A stretch of DNA of 64,000 nt, taken from NCBI RefSeq assembly GCF_000764535.1, contig NZ_CP009571.1:124001-188000 (forward strand). The letters are read 5' to 3'. Positions 43,938 through 53,946 of the stretch are shown here, in pieces (positions within the stretch are counted from its first letter, which is position 1; the number at the start of each line of letters is the position of its first letter). The stretch comes from Sphingomonas taxi. GTDB taxonomy: Bacteria > Pseudomonadota > Alphaproteobacteria > Sphingomonadales > Sphingomonadaceae. The position numbers and the translations under genes were made by a program. The notes below the pieces were generated by a model that was given only the letters and a program-made list of their open reading frames with translations, ran no database searches and was not told the origin of the DNA.

Positions 43938-45545
43938 TCACGCCGCGAACCGATAGTCGCGGAATTGCTCGCGCAGCGCCGTCTTGAGCAACTTGCCCGT
44001 CGCGGTGTGCGGCAGCGTATCGACGAATTCGATTCCGTCGGGCAGCCACCATCTCGCCACCACGCCGGCGAGATGGTCGAGGATCGCGCGCGCGGTGACG
44101 TCGCTGCCCGGCTTGCGGACGACGACGAGCAGCGGCCGTTCGTCCCATTTGGGATGGGGGATGCCGATCGCCGCCGCCTCGGCGACGCCGGGGCAGCCGA
44201 TCGCGGCATTCTCCAGCTCGACCGAGCTGATCCACTCGCCGCCCGATTTGATCACGTCCTTCGAGCGGTCGGTGATCTGCATCGTGCCGTCGGGGTGAAT
44301 CACCGCGACGTCGCCGGTGTCGAACCAGCCGTCGGCATCGATCGCATCCGCCTCGGCGCGGAAATAGCGTTTGATCACCCACGGGCCGCGGATGTGCAGC
44401 CGTCCCGCGCTGGTGCCGTCGCGGGGCAGCGGCGTGCCGTCGTCGTCGCGGACGACGAGTTCGACGCCATAAGGCACGCTGCCCTGCCGGGTGAGCAGGT
44501 CGAGCTGGCGCTCGCGCGGCCAGCTCTGCCAGTCCGGCGGCGGCGCGGCGGCGGTGGCGACCGGCGAGGTCTCGGTCATCCCCCACAGATGCTTGACTTC
44601 GACGCCCATGTCGATCAGCCGGGCGATCATCGCGCGCGGCGCCGCCGAACCGCCGATCGTCGCCATCCTGAGCGCGCGCGGCGCTTCGCCGGTCGCATCG
44701 ATATGCGCGAACATCGCCAGCCATACCGTCGGCACCCCCGACGAGATCGTGACGCCCTCGCGGTTCATCAGATCGCACAGCACCTTGGCGTCGTTGACCG
44801 CGGAGAAGACGAGCTTCGCGCCGGCGAGCGGCGCGGCGAATGGCGTACCCCAGGCGGCGGCATGGAACAGCGGCACGACCGGCAGCAACACCGCCGCCGA
44901 CGACAGGCCGAGCACCGCGGGCGAAGCGACGAGCAGCGCGTGAAGCAGGATCGAGCGATGGTCGTACAGCACGCCCTTGGGATGGCCGGTGGTGCCGCTG
45001 GTGTAGCAGAGCATGCAGGCCTCCCGCTCCGATCCGGTGACCCAGTCATAGTCGCCGTCCTCGGGCGCGATCAGCGCGGCGACGCCGTCGGGGCCGTCGT
45101 CGTCCATCACCACATAATGGTCGATGCTGGTCCATCGCGTCCGCAGCCGGTCGACGATCGGCTGGAACACGCGATCGTAGAGCAACACGCGATCCTCGGC
45201 ATGGTTGGCGATGTAGACGAGCTGGTCGTCGAACAGGCGCGGGTTGATCGTATGGATCACCGCGCCCATGCCGATCGTCGCATACCAGGCGGCGAGATGA
45301 TGACCGTGGTTCATCGCCAGCGTCGCGACGCGCTCGCCGCGCTGCACCCCGAGCCGTTCGAGCGCCTGCGCCAGCCGTTTGGCGTCATGCGACAGGGTAC
45401 GCCAGTCGCTGCGCGTCTCGCTGCCGTCGGCCCAGCGGGTGACGATCTCGCGGGTCGGGTGCTCGCGCGCGGCGTGATCGATCAGCGTCGATACCCTGAG
45501 CTCGAAATCCTGCATCCCGCCGAGCATCGATTCGTCCTTTCCCAT
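43938..45545 (-). CDS. AMP-dependent acyl-CoA ligase (medium/long-chain fatty acid type)
   Basis: A 535-residue ANL-family ligase: P-loop [17 protein letters not shown] at about residue 184, [50 protein letters not shown], and C-terminal [11 protein letters not shown] with the adenylation Lys. It resembles AlkK-type or other fatty-acyl-CoA synthetases of medium to long chains. It is separated from the antiporter by 85 bp. The window thus has two acyl-CoA ligases, here and at 30159. Substrate chain length cannot be judged. Confidence 0.9.
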   Translation of the reverse strand: MGKDESMLGGMQDFELRVSTLIDHAAREHPTREIVTRWADGSETRSDWRTLSHDAKRLAQALERLGVQRGERVATLAMNHGHHLAAWYATIGMGAVIHTINPRLFDDQLVYIANHAEDRVLLYDRVFQPIVDRLRTRWTSIDHYVVMDDDGPDGVAALIAPEDGDYDWVTGSEREACMLCYTSGTTGHPKGVLYDHRSILLHALLVASPAVLGLSSAAVLLPVVPLFHAAAWGTPFAAPLAGAKLVFSAVNDAKVLCDLMNREGVTISSGVPTVWLAMFAHIDATGEAPRALRMATIGGSAAPRAMIARLIDMGVEVKHLWGMTETSPVATAAAPPPDWQSWPRERQLDLLTRQGSVPYGVELVVRDDDGTPLPRDGTSAGRLHIRGPWVIKRYFRAEADAIDADGWFDTGDVAVIHPDGTMQITDRSKDVIKSGGEWISSVELENAAIGCPGVAEAAAIGIPHPKWDERPLLVVVRKPGSDVTARAILDHLAGVVARWWLPDGIEFVDTLPHTATGKLLKTALREQFRDYRFAA

Positions 45546-45635
45546 GGTGCGCGGGGGTCATCCCACATCGGACCGAACCATACCGCAGGAAGGAGGCGAG
45601 GCAAGCTCACAAGGCGTGACGAAGGATTGCCACAC

Positions 45636-45741
45636 CGTCACCCCGGACTTGTTCCGGGGGCCACTCTGCGGCCAGGAGAAAGGCTTGATCCGAGACCATT
45701 CCCCTGCGGGCGGGTGACCCCGGAACGAGTCCGGGGTGACG
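45636..45741. repeat. REP/BIME-like paired palindrome, family B copy 3
   Basis: Arms at 45636-45664 and 45713-45741 match copies 1 and 2 with two or three changes, including GGGGGCC for GGGGTCC; 106 bp overall. It lies between the acyl-CoA ligase start (45545) and the transglycosylase stop (45828). Confidence 0.86.
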
Positions 45742-45827
45742 AATCTCGTGAGGAAGCCGATCGAACCTCATCACAATTGCTATATGCGATGGCCCTTGGA
45801 GAGGGAGGCTGAACGCGACCCCCCGCT

Positions 45828-47651
45828 TCAGTTGCCCGTGACCGTCCGCGATTGCGGGCTCACGCTGCCGTTCACCGCGATCGCGGTGTTGCTCGGCCGT
45901 CCGGCGATACGCACCGCGGCCGCGCCGGGCAGGCCGGGGAAGCGCGGCCACAGGCCCTGCGCCAGCGCCGAGCGGCTGACCGATGCCTTGCGGCCGCCCT
46001 GCGCCTCGTACATCCAGTAATTGCGCAGCACCGTCGTCACATAGCCGCGCGTCTCCCAATAAGGGATGCTCTCGATATAGAGCAGCGGGTCGCCGTTATC
46101 GTGGACGATCGCATTCCAGTCGCCGACCGGACGCGGCCCGGCGTTATAGGCGGCGATCACCTTGGGCAGCAGCCCGCCGGTCACGCCGGCCATGTCGCGC
46201 AGCCGTTCGAGATGGCGCTGGCCGATATCCATGTTGGTGGCGGGTTTGGTCAGCGCCGCCTTGTCGAGCGGCAGGCCGCGCTCGCGCGAATAATCGGTCG
46301 CGGCGGCGGGCATGATCTGCATCAGGCCATAGGCGCCGGCCGGGCTCACCACCTTGTTGCGGAAGCCGCTCTCCTCGAGCGTGTGGGCGTAGACCAAAGC
46401 CTTGTCGACGCGCCAGCCGCTCGACGGCGTCCAGTTCGGCGTCGGATAGCGCGCCTCCGCAGTGGCGACGACGCCCTGCGGGCAATTGTGCGCCAGCCAT
46501 ACGGTGGTGGCGGGCAGGCTCAACGCCTCGGCGACGCGGACGAGGCTGCCGAATTCGGACGGGTCGCCGATGCGCGCCTGCTGGCGCACGACGGTGTCGG
46601 CGAGGTCGGTCTCGCCGATCTCGGCGAGCGCGGCGGCGACGCGGATATTGGGCCGCTTGTCGAGCCGCGCCCAGTCCGCCGCAACGACCTGCGTCGACGG
46701 CTTGCCCTTGTCCTTGATCAGCAGCGCCTGGCGCGACAATTGGCCGTAGAAGCTCTCGGAGAATTGCGCGGCGGATTGCAGTCGCGCCTGCACCTTGTCG
46801 GGCCGGCCGCAGACCATGTCGGCGCGCGACGTCCAATAGAGCGCGGCGGCGCGCAGATCGACGTCGGTCGCGCGTGCGGCGACTCCCTCGAAGCCGCTTT
46901 CCGCCGCGGCGCAATCGTTCTGGCGCCATGCCGCGAGCGCACCGGTCCAGCGGCCCTGCACAGCCCAGTCGCCGTAGCCGGCGGCGGCCTTCGCCGCCAT
47001 CGCCCGGGTATTGGCGTCGTCGCCGGTGAGGAAATACATCCAGGCGACCTTCGCCTGCCATTCGGTCTGCGCCTCGAGGGTGAGGCCCGGCGTCGTCTCG
47101 AGCAGCGCCTGCGCCTCGGGACCCATGTCGGCCTTGACGAACGGCTGCATCTTGAGCGCCAGATCGGCGGCGATCTCGTCGCTCTTGGTGGCCTTGGCGC
47201 GGACGCGGCGGGGGGCGCCGTCCTGCCAGATCAATCGCTGCGCCTGCGGCAGCGGCGGCAGTTCGGCCGCACCGCGCGACTTGGCGAGGCGGGCAAGCGA
47301 TTCGGCCTCGGGCAGTTCGGGCGCCTCGTTGAGCAAGGCGACGAGCGGCTCCAGCTCGACGCGCGGCGAGCCCTTGGCGGTGAACAGCTCGGCACGCGCG
47401 ATGGCATGGAGCGGGCCGGGCTTCATCGCGTCGAGCCCGAGCTGCGCGTCCTGCCATTTGCCGTCGCGGATCGCCTGGAACACCGCGCGATAGCCCTCGC
47501 GCTGCGTCGCATCGAGCTGATCGGGGATGCGATCGGCGAGCGCGGTGGCCGCGGGCAGTCTGGCGTCGCCGGCGGGTTCGGTCGGCCCGGCGGCATGCGC
47601 GGCGGCGGGCAGCGCGATCAGCGCCAGGGTCAGCGCGAGCGTGCGGGTCAT
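45828..47651 (-). CDS. Soluble lytic murein transglycosylase (Slt70-like)
   Basis: A 607-residue exported enzyme. The signal peptide ends at AHAA (about residue 20). A long alpha-superhelical U-domain (about 30-390) precedes the C-terminal lysozyme-like SLT domain: YAHTLEESGFRNKVVSPAGAYGLMQIMPAAA, with catalytic Glu at about 426, then AYNAGPRPV. It cleaves peptidoglycan between MurNAc and GlcNAc with formation of 1,6-anhydro ends. Its ATG overlaps the stop of the UDG-like gene upstream by 4 bp. Confidence 0.93.
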   Translation of the reverse strand: MTRTLALTLALIALPAAAHAAGPTEPAGDARLPAATALADRIPDQLDATQREGYRAVFQAIRDGKWQDAQLGLDAMKPGPLHAIARAELFTAKGSPRVELEPLVALLNEAPELPEAESLARLAKSRGAAELPPLPQAQRLIWQDGAPRRVRAKATKSDEIAADLALKMQPFVKADMGPEAQALLETTPGLTLEAQTEWQAKVAWMYFLTGDDANTRAMAAKAAAGYGDWAVQGRWTGALAAWRQNDCAAAESGFEGVAARATDVDLRAAALYWTSRADMVCGRPDKVQARLQSAAQFSESFYGQLSRQALLIKDKGKPSTQVVAADWARLDKRPNIRVAAALAEIGETDLADTVVRQQARIGDPSEFGSLVRVAEALSLPATTVWLAHNCPQGVVATAEARYPTPNWTPSSGWRVDKALVYAHTLEESGFRNKVVSPAGAYGLMQIMPAAATDYSRERGLPLDKAALTKPATNMDIGQRHLERLRDMAGVTGGLLPKVIAAYNAGPRPVGDWNAIVHDNGDPLLYIESIPYWETRGYVTTVLRNYWMYEAQGGRKASVSRSALAQGLWPRFPGLPGAAAVRIAGRPSNTAIAVNGSVSPQSRTVTGN

Positions 47652-48391
47652 GCGGGCAGGTTTCCCATCAGCAATTGCAGATCCTTCCAGGCCTCCGCCT
47701 TCGCCACGGGCTTCTCGATGAGGAAGCGCGGGTGAAAGCTGGCGACGACCCCGGTCTCTCCGCTCTTATGGTTAAATGAATGCAAAGACCCGCGCGTCCC
47801 CGGCATTTCCGCCCCCAGAATGGCACGGCTGGCCGCATTGCCGAGCAGCAGCAGCCGTTTTGGCGCGACCAGCCCGATATGGTGCTTCGAAATGTCGGAC
47901 AGCCGCGTCTCGGTATCGCGCGGCATCCGCCCGGCCACCGGCCGTCTGGCGCAGACCGCGGCGAGGTGGATCGTGTCGCGCGACAGGCCGATCGCGGCGA
48001 GCATCCGGTCGAACAGGGCGCCGGCGGCGCCGCTCAGCAAGGTGCCCGCCTCGCCGTCGTCCTTGTCGGGGCAATCGACGAGGACCATGATCGCGGCGTC
48101 GGGCGGGCCGCTGGCGGCGATCGACACGCCGCGCCACTCGACCTCGGGCACCGCATTGCCCAGCCGCCACGCGATGAAGTCGGCGAGCGCGTCGGGCATC
48201 GTCGCGGCGGCGGGGGCGGGCGGCACCGCGGCCGCGGAGACCGCTGCGGCGAAGGCGGCGGGCGCCGGCATCGGCTGGCTCAGCCAGTCGCGCGGCGCAT
48301 CCTCGACGAGCGTGTCGACGCCCGCCTCCTGCCACCAGTCGAGCGCGCTGCCGACGCTGCTCATCCAGTCGATATGCTGATCGGCCCCCAC
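47648..48391 (-). CDS. Uracil-DNA glycosylase superfamily protein lacking the iron-sulfur cysteines
   Basis: A 247-residue protein of the UDG superfamily (family 4/5-like): N-terminal helix SVGSALDWWQEAGVDT, linker rich in Ala/Pro (about 40-65), then the UDG core: VLVDCPDKDD (103-112; compare GEAPG in family 4), LFDRMLAAIGL, RLLLLGNAASRAILG and the HPxxL motif HPRFLI at 220-225. The family 4 4Fe-4S site needs four Cys; only C107 and C147 exist, so no cluster. Activity is therefore uncertain. The start is GTG at 48391, preceded by AAGGA. It overlaps the transglycosylase start. Confidence 0.7.
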   Translation of the reverse strand: MGADQHIDWMSSVGSALDWWQEAGVDTLVEDAPRDWLSQPMPAPAAFAAAVSAAAVPPAPAAATMPDALADFIAWRLGNAVPEVEWRGVSIAASGPPDAAIMVLVDCPDKDDGEAGTLLSGAAGALFDRMLAAIGLSRDTIHLAAVCARRPVAGRMPRDTETRLSDISKHHIGLVAPKRLLLLGNAASRAILGAEMPGTRGSLHSFNHKSGETGVVASFHPRFLIEKPVAKAEAWKDLQLLMGNLPA

Positions 48392-48553
48392 ATTATTCCT
48401 TTTTGTTGCGACGATCCTTCTCCAGGTTGACGTTTGCGTCAACTTGTCCGATCGCGGGCCGGAGACGAGCCGTTGTCGTCGTGCGCCTGAACGCTTTTGC
48501 CGCCGCCGACAACATACAAGCGTGATGCACCGCGGATGGTGCCCGGGAGTGGA

Positions 48554-50212
48554 ATGATGTCGACACGCGAATCGATGCCCTATGACGTGGTGATCGTCGG
48601 CGCCGGCCCGGCGGGCCTGTCGGCGGCGATCCGCTTCAAGCAGGTCGCGGCCGAACAGGGCGCGGACCTGTCGGTCTGCGTGCTGGAGAAGGGCTCGGAG
48701 GTCGGCGCGCACATCCTGTCGGGTGCGGTGATCGATCCGCGCAGCCTCGACGAACTGCTGCCGAACTGGCGCGAGGACGGCTGCCCGCTCGCCGAGGTGC
48801 CGGTGACCGAGAACCACCATTGGGTGCTGACCGCGACTGGCAAGCGCACTTTGCCCGAATTCCTCACCCCGCCGTTTATGCACAACAAGGGGACCTATAC
48901 CGGCAGCCTCGGCAATCTGTGCCGCTGGCTGGCGGGCAAGGCCGAGGAGCTGGGCGTCGAGATCTTCCCTGGCTTCGCCGCCGCGGAGATTTTGTTCGAC
49001 GAACAGGGCAGTGTGAAGGGCGTCGCCACCGGCGACATGGGCGTCGCACGCGATGGCACGCACAAGCCCGATTACACGCCGGGGCTCGAGCTCCACGCCA
49101 AATACACCTTCTTCGCCGAGGGCGTGCGCGGCCACCTCACCAAGGAAGTGATCCGCACCTTCGATCTGGCCAAGGATGCGCAGCCGCAGGTCTATGGCCT
49201 AGGCATCAAGGAATTGTGGGACATCGATCCCGCGCTGCACAGCCCCGGCCGCGTCATCCATACGCAGGGCTGGCCGCTCGGCGACGACGCCAACGGTGGC
49301 AGCTGGCTGTATCATCAGGCGAACGGACAGGTCAGCCTCGGCTTCGTCACCTGGCTCAATTACACCAATCCCTATCTGTCGCCCTTCCAGGAGATGCAGA
49401 AGTGGAAGACCCATCCCGAGATCGCCGCGATCCTCAAGGGTGGCAAGCGCGTGTCCTACGGTGCGCGCGCGATCAATGACGGCGGGTTGCAGTCGATCCC
49501 GAAGCTGGTCTTCCCCGGCGGTGCGCTGATCGGCTGTTCGGCGGGCTTCCTCAACGTGCCGCGGCTCAAGGGCACGCATGGCGCGATGAAGTCGGGGATG
49601 ATGGCCGCCGAGGCTGCGGTCGCGGCGATCCTGTCGCAGCGCGAGCACGACGAACTGGCCGCCTATCCCGCGGCGTTCGAGACGTCTTGGCTGCACAAGG
49701 AGCTGTCGGTCGTCCGCAACGTCGTGCCGCTGGTCAAGAAGTTCGGCGACTTCCTCGGCTCGGGCCTCGCCGGCGTGACGATGTGGCTGGAGCATTTCGG
49801 GCTCAAGATGCCGTTCACGATGAAGCATCATCCCGATCACGAAAGCCTGTGGCGCAAGGATCTGGTCAAGCCGCCGGTCTATCCCAAGCCCGACGGCGTG
49901 CTGACCTTCGATCGCCTCTCGTCGGTGTTCCTGTCGAACACCAATCACGAGGAGGACCAGCCGGTCCATCTGACGCTCAAGGACCCGAACGTGCCGGTCG
50001 AATACGACCTGCCGCTCTACGACGAACCCGCGCAACGCTATTGCCCGGCCGGCGTTTACGAGATCGTGGGCCAGGAGACCGGCGATCCGAAGTTCGTGAT
50101 CAACGCGCAGAACTGCGTCCACTGCAAGACGTGCGACATCAAGGACCCGACCCAGAACATCAACTGGGTGGTGCCGGAGGGTGGTGGAGGCCCGAATTAT
50201 CCCAATATGTAA
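48554..50212 (+). CDS. Electron transfer flavoprotein-ubiquinone oxidoreductase
   Basis: A 552-residue membrane-associated ETF-QO that takes electrons from ETF and reduces ubiquinone, linking acyl-CoA dehydrogenation to respiration. The FAD motif VVIVGAGPAGLSAAIRF is at about 12-28. The C-terminal 4Fe-4S site is visible: YCPAGVYE, then NCVHCKTCDIKDPTQNINW. Two ATG codons (48554, 48557) differ by one residue; GGGAG lies upstream. It fits the beta-oxidation genes in this window, although ETF itself is not present. The next gene starts inside its 3' end. Confidence 0.94.
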   Translation: MMSTRESMPYDVVIVGAGPAGLSAAIRFKQVAAEQGADLSVCVLEKGSEVGAHILSGAVIDPRSLDELLPNWREDGCPLAEVPVTENHHWVLTATGKRTLPEFLTPPFMHNKGTYTGSLGNLCRWLAGKAEELGVEIFPGFAAAEILFDEQGSVKGVATGDMGVARDGTHKPDYTPGLELHAKYTFFAEGVRGHLTKEVIRTFDLAKDAQPQVYGLGIKELWDIDPALHSPGRVIHTQGWPLGDDANGGSWLYHQANGQVSLGFVTWLNYTNPYLSPFQEMQKWKTHPEIAAILKGGKRVSYGARAINDGGLQSIPKLVFPGGALIGCSAGFLNVPRLKGTHGAMKSGMMAAEAAVAAILSQREHDELAAYPAAFETSWLHKELSVVRNVVPLVKKFGDFLGSGLAGVTMWLEHFGLKMPFTMKHHPDHESLWRKDLVKPPVYPKPDGVLTFDRLSSVFLSNTNHEEDQPVHLTLKDPNVPVEYDLPLYDEPAQRYCPAGVYEIVGQETGDPKFVINAQNCVHCKTCDIKDPTQNINWVVPEGGGGPNYPNM

Positions 50213-51788
50213 ACGCCTGTTCCTCGCGTCGCTGCTGAGCCTCGGCGCGGTCCCGCCGGCAGCGGCCGACACCGGTCATCTCGCCGACTATCTCAAGGCC
50301 GGCGCCGCCGATGCCGACGGCCGGGTCGATCTCGCCGCGGCCGGCTATGCCCGCGCGCTCGCCGCCGCGCCGGCGAGCACGGCCGTCGCGTTGCGCGCCT
50401 ATCGCGAGGCGCTGGCCGCCGGCGACGTCGCGCTCGCCACCCGCGCCGTCGCGGTGCTGCGCGGCCGGCCCGAAGCGCCCGCCGACCTGCCGCTGCTGCC
50501 GCTCGCCGTCGCCGCGGCGAAGCAGGACGTCGCCGGCGCGACCGCGGCGACCGATGCGCTCGCCGCGACGCCGCTGGCGGTGCTGGTGCCGTCGCTGCGC
50601 GCGTGGATCGCGTTCGCGGAAGGGACCGATCCCGCGCCGCAGATCGCCCGCGCGGGCAAGGACCCGGTCAGCCAGCGGCTCACCGCCGAGACCGCGGCGC
50701 TGCTCCAGATCGCCCGCGGCGATACCGCACGGGGGCTGGCCACCATCCAGGCGCTGCGCGAGACGGGGTCGCCGGTCGACCTGCGCCTGTCCGCCGGCCA
50801 GTTGCTGTTCGGTCGCGGCGAGACCGATCGGGCGCGCGCGCTGCTCGCCGGCGGCGATCCGGGGTTCGCAGCGGTGCGCGCGGGCGACGCCGCGCAGCCG
50901 ACGCTCGGGTTCGGCGTGTCGCGGCTGCTCGGGCGGATCGCCGGCGACCTCGCCGATCAGGACGCCACCGACCTGTCGATCGCGCTCGCGCGCACCGCGG
51001 TGATCGCTTATCCCGCCAACGACCGCGCCCGACTGCTGCTCGCCGCCGCGCTCGCCAAGGACAAGGCGATCCCGCGCGCGCTGGCGACGCTCGACGGCAT
51101 CGCGCCCGCCAGTCCCTATGCGGCGACCGCCGGCGCGACGCGGATCAGCATCCTGACCACCGCCGGCCGCCCCGCCGACGCGCTGGCGCTCGCCCGCAGC
51201 GGTGCCGAGCGGGCAGGGGCGGGCGAGAGCGACTGGCAGACCTATGCCGACCAGCTCAGCGCGATGAACCGTCATCGCGAGGCGGCGGACTGGTATCGCC
51301 GCGTCGTCGACGCCGATCCGACCGCGTGGAGCGCATGGCTGCAATATGGCGGCGCGCTCGAACAGGCGGGCGACTGGCCGGCAGGCCGCGTCGCCTTGCA
51401 GAAAGCGGTGGCGATCGCGCCGCGCGAGCCGCTCGCGCTCAACTATCTCGGTTATGCGCAGGCGGAGCGGCGGGTCGACGTGCCGCAGTCGATCGCGATG
51501 CTCGAACGCGCGCATGCGTTGAAGCCCGACGATGCCTCGATCGCCGATTCGCTCGGCTGGGCCTATTTCATCGGCGGCGACCTCACCCGCGCGCAGCCGC
51601 TGATCGAAAGCGCCGCCGCGGGCGATCCGATCAATGCGGAGATCGGCGAGCATCTCGGCGACCTCTATTGGACCCGCGGCCGCCGTTACGAGGCGCGCTA
51701 CGCCTGGCGCGCCGCGGCGCTGACCGCCTCGGCCGACGATGCGACGCGGCTCGCCACCAAGGCGGTGCAGGGGCTGCCGCGCAAATGA
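50181..51788 (+). CDS. Exported tetratricopeptide-repeat protein
   Basis: A 535-residue protein with a signal peptide (LFLASLLSLGAVPPAAAD, ending about residue 29) and tetratricopeptide repeats. The C-terminal third shows repeats with the TPR W-LG-Y-A-F-P pattern: WSAWLQYGGALEQAGDW, LALNYLGYAQAERR, SIADSLGWAYFIGGD and IGEHLGDLYWTRGRRYEARY. It may be a scaffold in the periplasm. The start is a GTG at 50181 (50184 possible) and overlaps the ETF-QO end by 32 bp. ispE follows with a 4-bp overlap. Confidence 0.8.
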   Translation: MVEARIIPICKRLFLASLLSLGAVPPAAADTGHLADYLKAGAADADGRVDLAAAGYARALAAAPASTAVALRAYREALAAGDVALATRAVAVLRGRPEAPADLPLLPLAVAAAKQDVAGATAATDALAATPLAVLVPSLRAWIAFAEGTDPAPQIARAGKDPVSQRLTAETAALLQIARGDTARGLATIQALRETGSPVDLRLSAGQLLFGRGETDRARALLAGGDPGFAAVRAGDAAQPTLGFGVSRLLGRIAGDLADQDATDLSIALARTAVIAYPANDRARLLLAAALAKDKAIPRALATLDGIAPASPYAATAGATRISILTTAGRPADALALARSGAERAGAGESDWQTYADQLSAMNRHREAADWYRRVVDADPTAWSAWLQYGGALEQAGDWPAGRVALQKAVAIAPREPLALNYLGYAQAERRVDVPQSIAMLERAHALKPDDASIADSLGWAYFIGGDLTRAQPLIESAAAGDPINAEIGEHLGDLYWTRGRRYEARYAWRAAALTASADDATRLATKAVQGLPRK

Positions 51789-52618
51789 TCGTCGAGCCGG
51801 CGCCTGCCAAGATCAACCTCGCGCTCCACGTCCGTCGTCGTCGCCCCGACGGCTATCACGAGCTGGAGACGCTGTTCGTCTTCGCCGCCGATGGCGACAG
51901 CGTGACGGTGGTGCCCGACGCGACCGACCGGTTCGCGATCACCGGGCCGTTCGCCGCCGCGCTCGCCGGCGCTGCGGAGGCGGACAATCTGGTGATCCGC
52001 GCCGCGCACGCCTTTCGCGCGGCCTTCGATATCGCGCAGCCGCATGCGATCACGCTCGACAAGCATCTGCCGATCGCCTCGGGAATCGGCGGCGGATCGG
52101 CCGATGCGGCGGCGACGCTGCGGGCGCTCGCCGGGCTGCACGGCATTGCGCCCGACGACCCGCGGCTGTTCGTCATCGCCGAGGCGCTTGGTGCCGACGT
52201 GCCTGCCTGTCTGCTCGGCCGCGCGACGCTCGGCACGGGGAAAGGCGAGGCGTTGCTGCCGGTCGAGGGGCTGGCGGGCATGCCGTTGCTGCTGGTCAAT
52301 CCTGGCGTTGCGGTAAGTACCGCGGCGGTGTTCGCGAGATGGGATGGCGAGGATCGCGGCGGTATTGCCGCCGACGGCGATCTGCTCGCGCGTGCGCTGG
52401 TCGGGCGCAACGACCTGCAGGCGCCGGCGGTGGCGATCGCGCCGGCGATCGCCGCGGTGTTGGCGCTGCTCGATGCGGCGGCGGGTGTGCGTCTGGCGCG
52501 GATGTCGGGGAGCGGCGCGACCTGTTTCGCGCTGTTCGAGTCGGTCGCGGCGCGCGACGCCGCGGCGGCGCGCGCAGCCGCCGAGGGGTGGTGGACGCTG
52601 GCGACGACGCTGACCTGA
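51785..52618 (+). CDS. ispE: 4-diphosphocytidyl-2-C-methyl-D-erythritol kinase
   Basis: A 277-residue GHMP kinase of the MEP isoprenoid pathway, phosphorylating CDP-ME at the 2-hydroxyl. AKINLALHVRRRRPDGYHELETLF (8-31) is the family start. The ATP-binding motif PIASGIGGGSADAAATLRAL is near residue 98, and GADVPAC and RMSGSGATCFALF follow. The ATG overlaps the TPR-protein stop (ATGA). The recA promoter region begins about 65 bp beyond its stop. Length and motifs are normal for IspE. Confidence 0.93.
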   Translation: MIVEPAPAKINLALHVRRRRPDGYHELETLFVFAADGDSVTVVPDATDRFAITGPFAAALAGAAEADNLVIRAAHAFRAAFDIAQPHAITLDKHLPIASGIGGGSADAAATLRALAGLHGIAPDDPRLFVIAEALGADVPACLLGRATLGTGKGEALLPVEGLAGMPLLLVNPGVAVSTAAVFARWDGEDRGGIAADGDLLARALVGRNDLQAPAVAIAPAIAAVLALLDAAAGVRLARMSGSGATCFALFESVAARDAAAARAAAEGWWTLATTLT

Positions 52619-52686
52619 GCCCGTTCTTCGCGGACGCCTTTCCTGCGCGGGATGGCGAAACACCCACAATCCTGCCGAGGCTTAGC

Positions 52687-52710
52687 GTTCCCCTCTTGTT
52701 CCAAGAGAAC
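52687..52710 (+). promoter_or_regulatory. LexA (SOS) box of recA
   Basis: GTTC-N7-GTTC at 52687-52701 is the alphaproteobacterial LexA consensus, 77 bp before the recA ATG. The second GTTC is also the left half of GTTC-CAAGA-GAAC (52698-52710), so the site looks composite. Confidence 0.8.
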
Positions 52711-52778
52711 AAACGCCGTACATAGCGAAACAGACGCGTTGCCCCGGTGACGCGCTTGCTCTAGCGAGGAACCTCCCG

Positions 52779-53852
52779 ATGGCCGCCAATCTGAAAGTGA
52801 TCGACACCGGCATGGCAACCGCATCCACCGACCGGCAGAAGGCGCTCGACGCCGCGCTGGCCCAGATCGACCGCGCCTTCGGCAAGGGCTCGGCGATGAA
52901 GCTCGGCGCGAAACAGTCGATGGAGGTCGAGACGATCTCCACCGGTTCGCTCGGCCTCGATATCGCGCTCGGCGTCGGCGGCCTGCCGCGCGGCCGCGTG
53001 ATCGAGGTCTATGGCCCCGAATCGTCGGGCAAGACGACGCTCGCGCTGCACGTCATCGCCGAGGCGCAGAAAGGCGGCGGCACCGCCGCCTTCGTCGACG
53101 CCGAACATGCACTCGATCCCGTCTATGCCAAGAAGCTCGGCGTCAACATCGACGAGCTGATCGTCTCGCAGCCCGACACCGGCGAACAGGCGCTCGAGAT
53201 CGTCGACACGCTCGTCCGCTCGAACGCGATCGACGTGCTGGTGGTCGATTCGGTCGCCGCGCTCGTGCCCCGTGCGGAAATCGAGGGCGAGATGGGCGAC
53301 AGCCACGTCGGCCTGCAGGCCCGGCTGATGTCGCAGTCGCTGCGCAAGCTGACCGGTTCGATCAGCCGCTCGCGCTGCATGGTGATCTTCATCAACCAGC
53401 TGCGCATGAAGATCGGCGTGATGTACGGCAATCCGGAGACGACGACGGGCGGCAACGCGCTGAAATTCTACGCCTCGGTCCGTCTCGACATCCGCCGCAC
53501 CGGCGCGATCAAGGACAAGGAAGAGGTCACCGGCAACGCTACGCGCGTCAAGGTCGTCAAGAACAAGGTCGCGCCGCCGTTCAAGCAGGTCGAATTCGAC
53601 ATCATGTATGGCGAGGGCATCTCCAAGATCGGCGAGATCCTCGATCTCGGCGTCAAGGCCGGGCTGGTCGAGAAATCGGGTGCGTGGTTCAGCTACGACA
53701 GCGTCCGCATCGGCCAGGGCCGCGAGAATTCGAAGACCTATCTGCGCGAGCATCCCGAAATGGCCGACCGCCTCGAAAAGGCGATCCGTCAGCGCACCGA
53801 AAAGGTCGCCGAGGAGATGATGGCCGGTCCGGAAGCCGACGACGACATCTGA
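52779..53852 (+). CDS. recA: Recombinase RecA
   Basis: A 357-residue RecA: homologous recombination, and co-protease for LexA cleavage in the SOS response. Walker [10 protein letters not shown] is at about 79-87, Walker [14 protein letters not shown] at about 153-165, the [24 protein letters not shown] DNA-binding L1 region (here [19 protein letters not shown]) follows, and [20 protein letters not shown] contains L2. The acidic C-terminal tail is short. A LexA box lies upstream and a terminator downstream, so it is a monocistronic SOS gene. Confidence 0.97.
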   Translation: MAANLKVIDTGMATASTDRQKALDAALAQIDRAFGKGSAMKLGAKQSMEVETISTGSLGLDIALGVGGLPRGRVIEVYGPESSGKTTLALHVIAEAQKGGGTAAFVDAEHALDPVYAKKLGVNIDELIVSQPDTGEQALEIVDTLVRSNAIDVLVVDSVAALVPRAEIEGEMGDSHVGLQARLMSQSLRKLTGSISRSRCMVIFINQLRMKIGVMYGNPETTTGGNALKFYASVRLDIRRTGAIKDKEEVTGNATRVKVVKNKVAPPFKQVEFDIMYGEGISKIGEILDLGVKAGLVEKSGAWFSYDSVRIGQGRENSKTYLREHPEMADRLEKAIRQRTEKVAEEMMAGPEADDDI

Positions 53853-53879
53853 TGCCGGCACATCGATAAGCACGAAACG

Positions 53880-53911
53880 AGAGGCTCGCCGGCAACGGCG
53901 GGCCTCTTTTG
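53880..53911 (+). terminator. Intrinsic terminator of recA
   Basis: An 11-bp stem (53881-53891 with 53896-53906, one G-U pair), GCAA tetraloop, and TTTT run at 53907-53910. It ends 36 bp before the next ATG. Confidence 0.88.
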
Positions 53912-53946
53912 CTTGGAATTGCGCCAACCTTCTCCGGAGACTGCCG

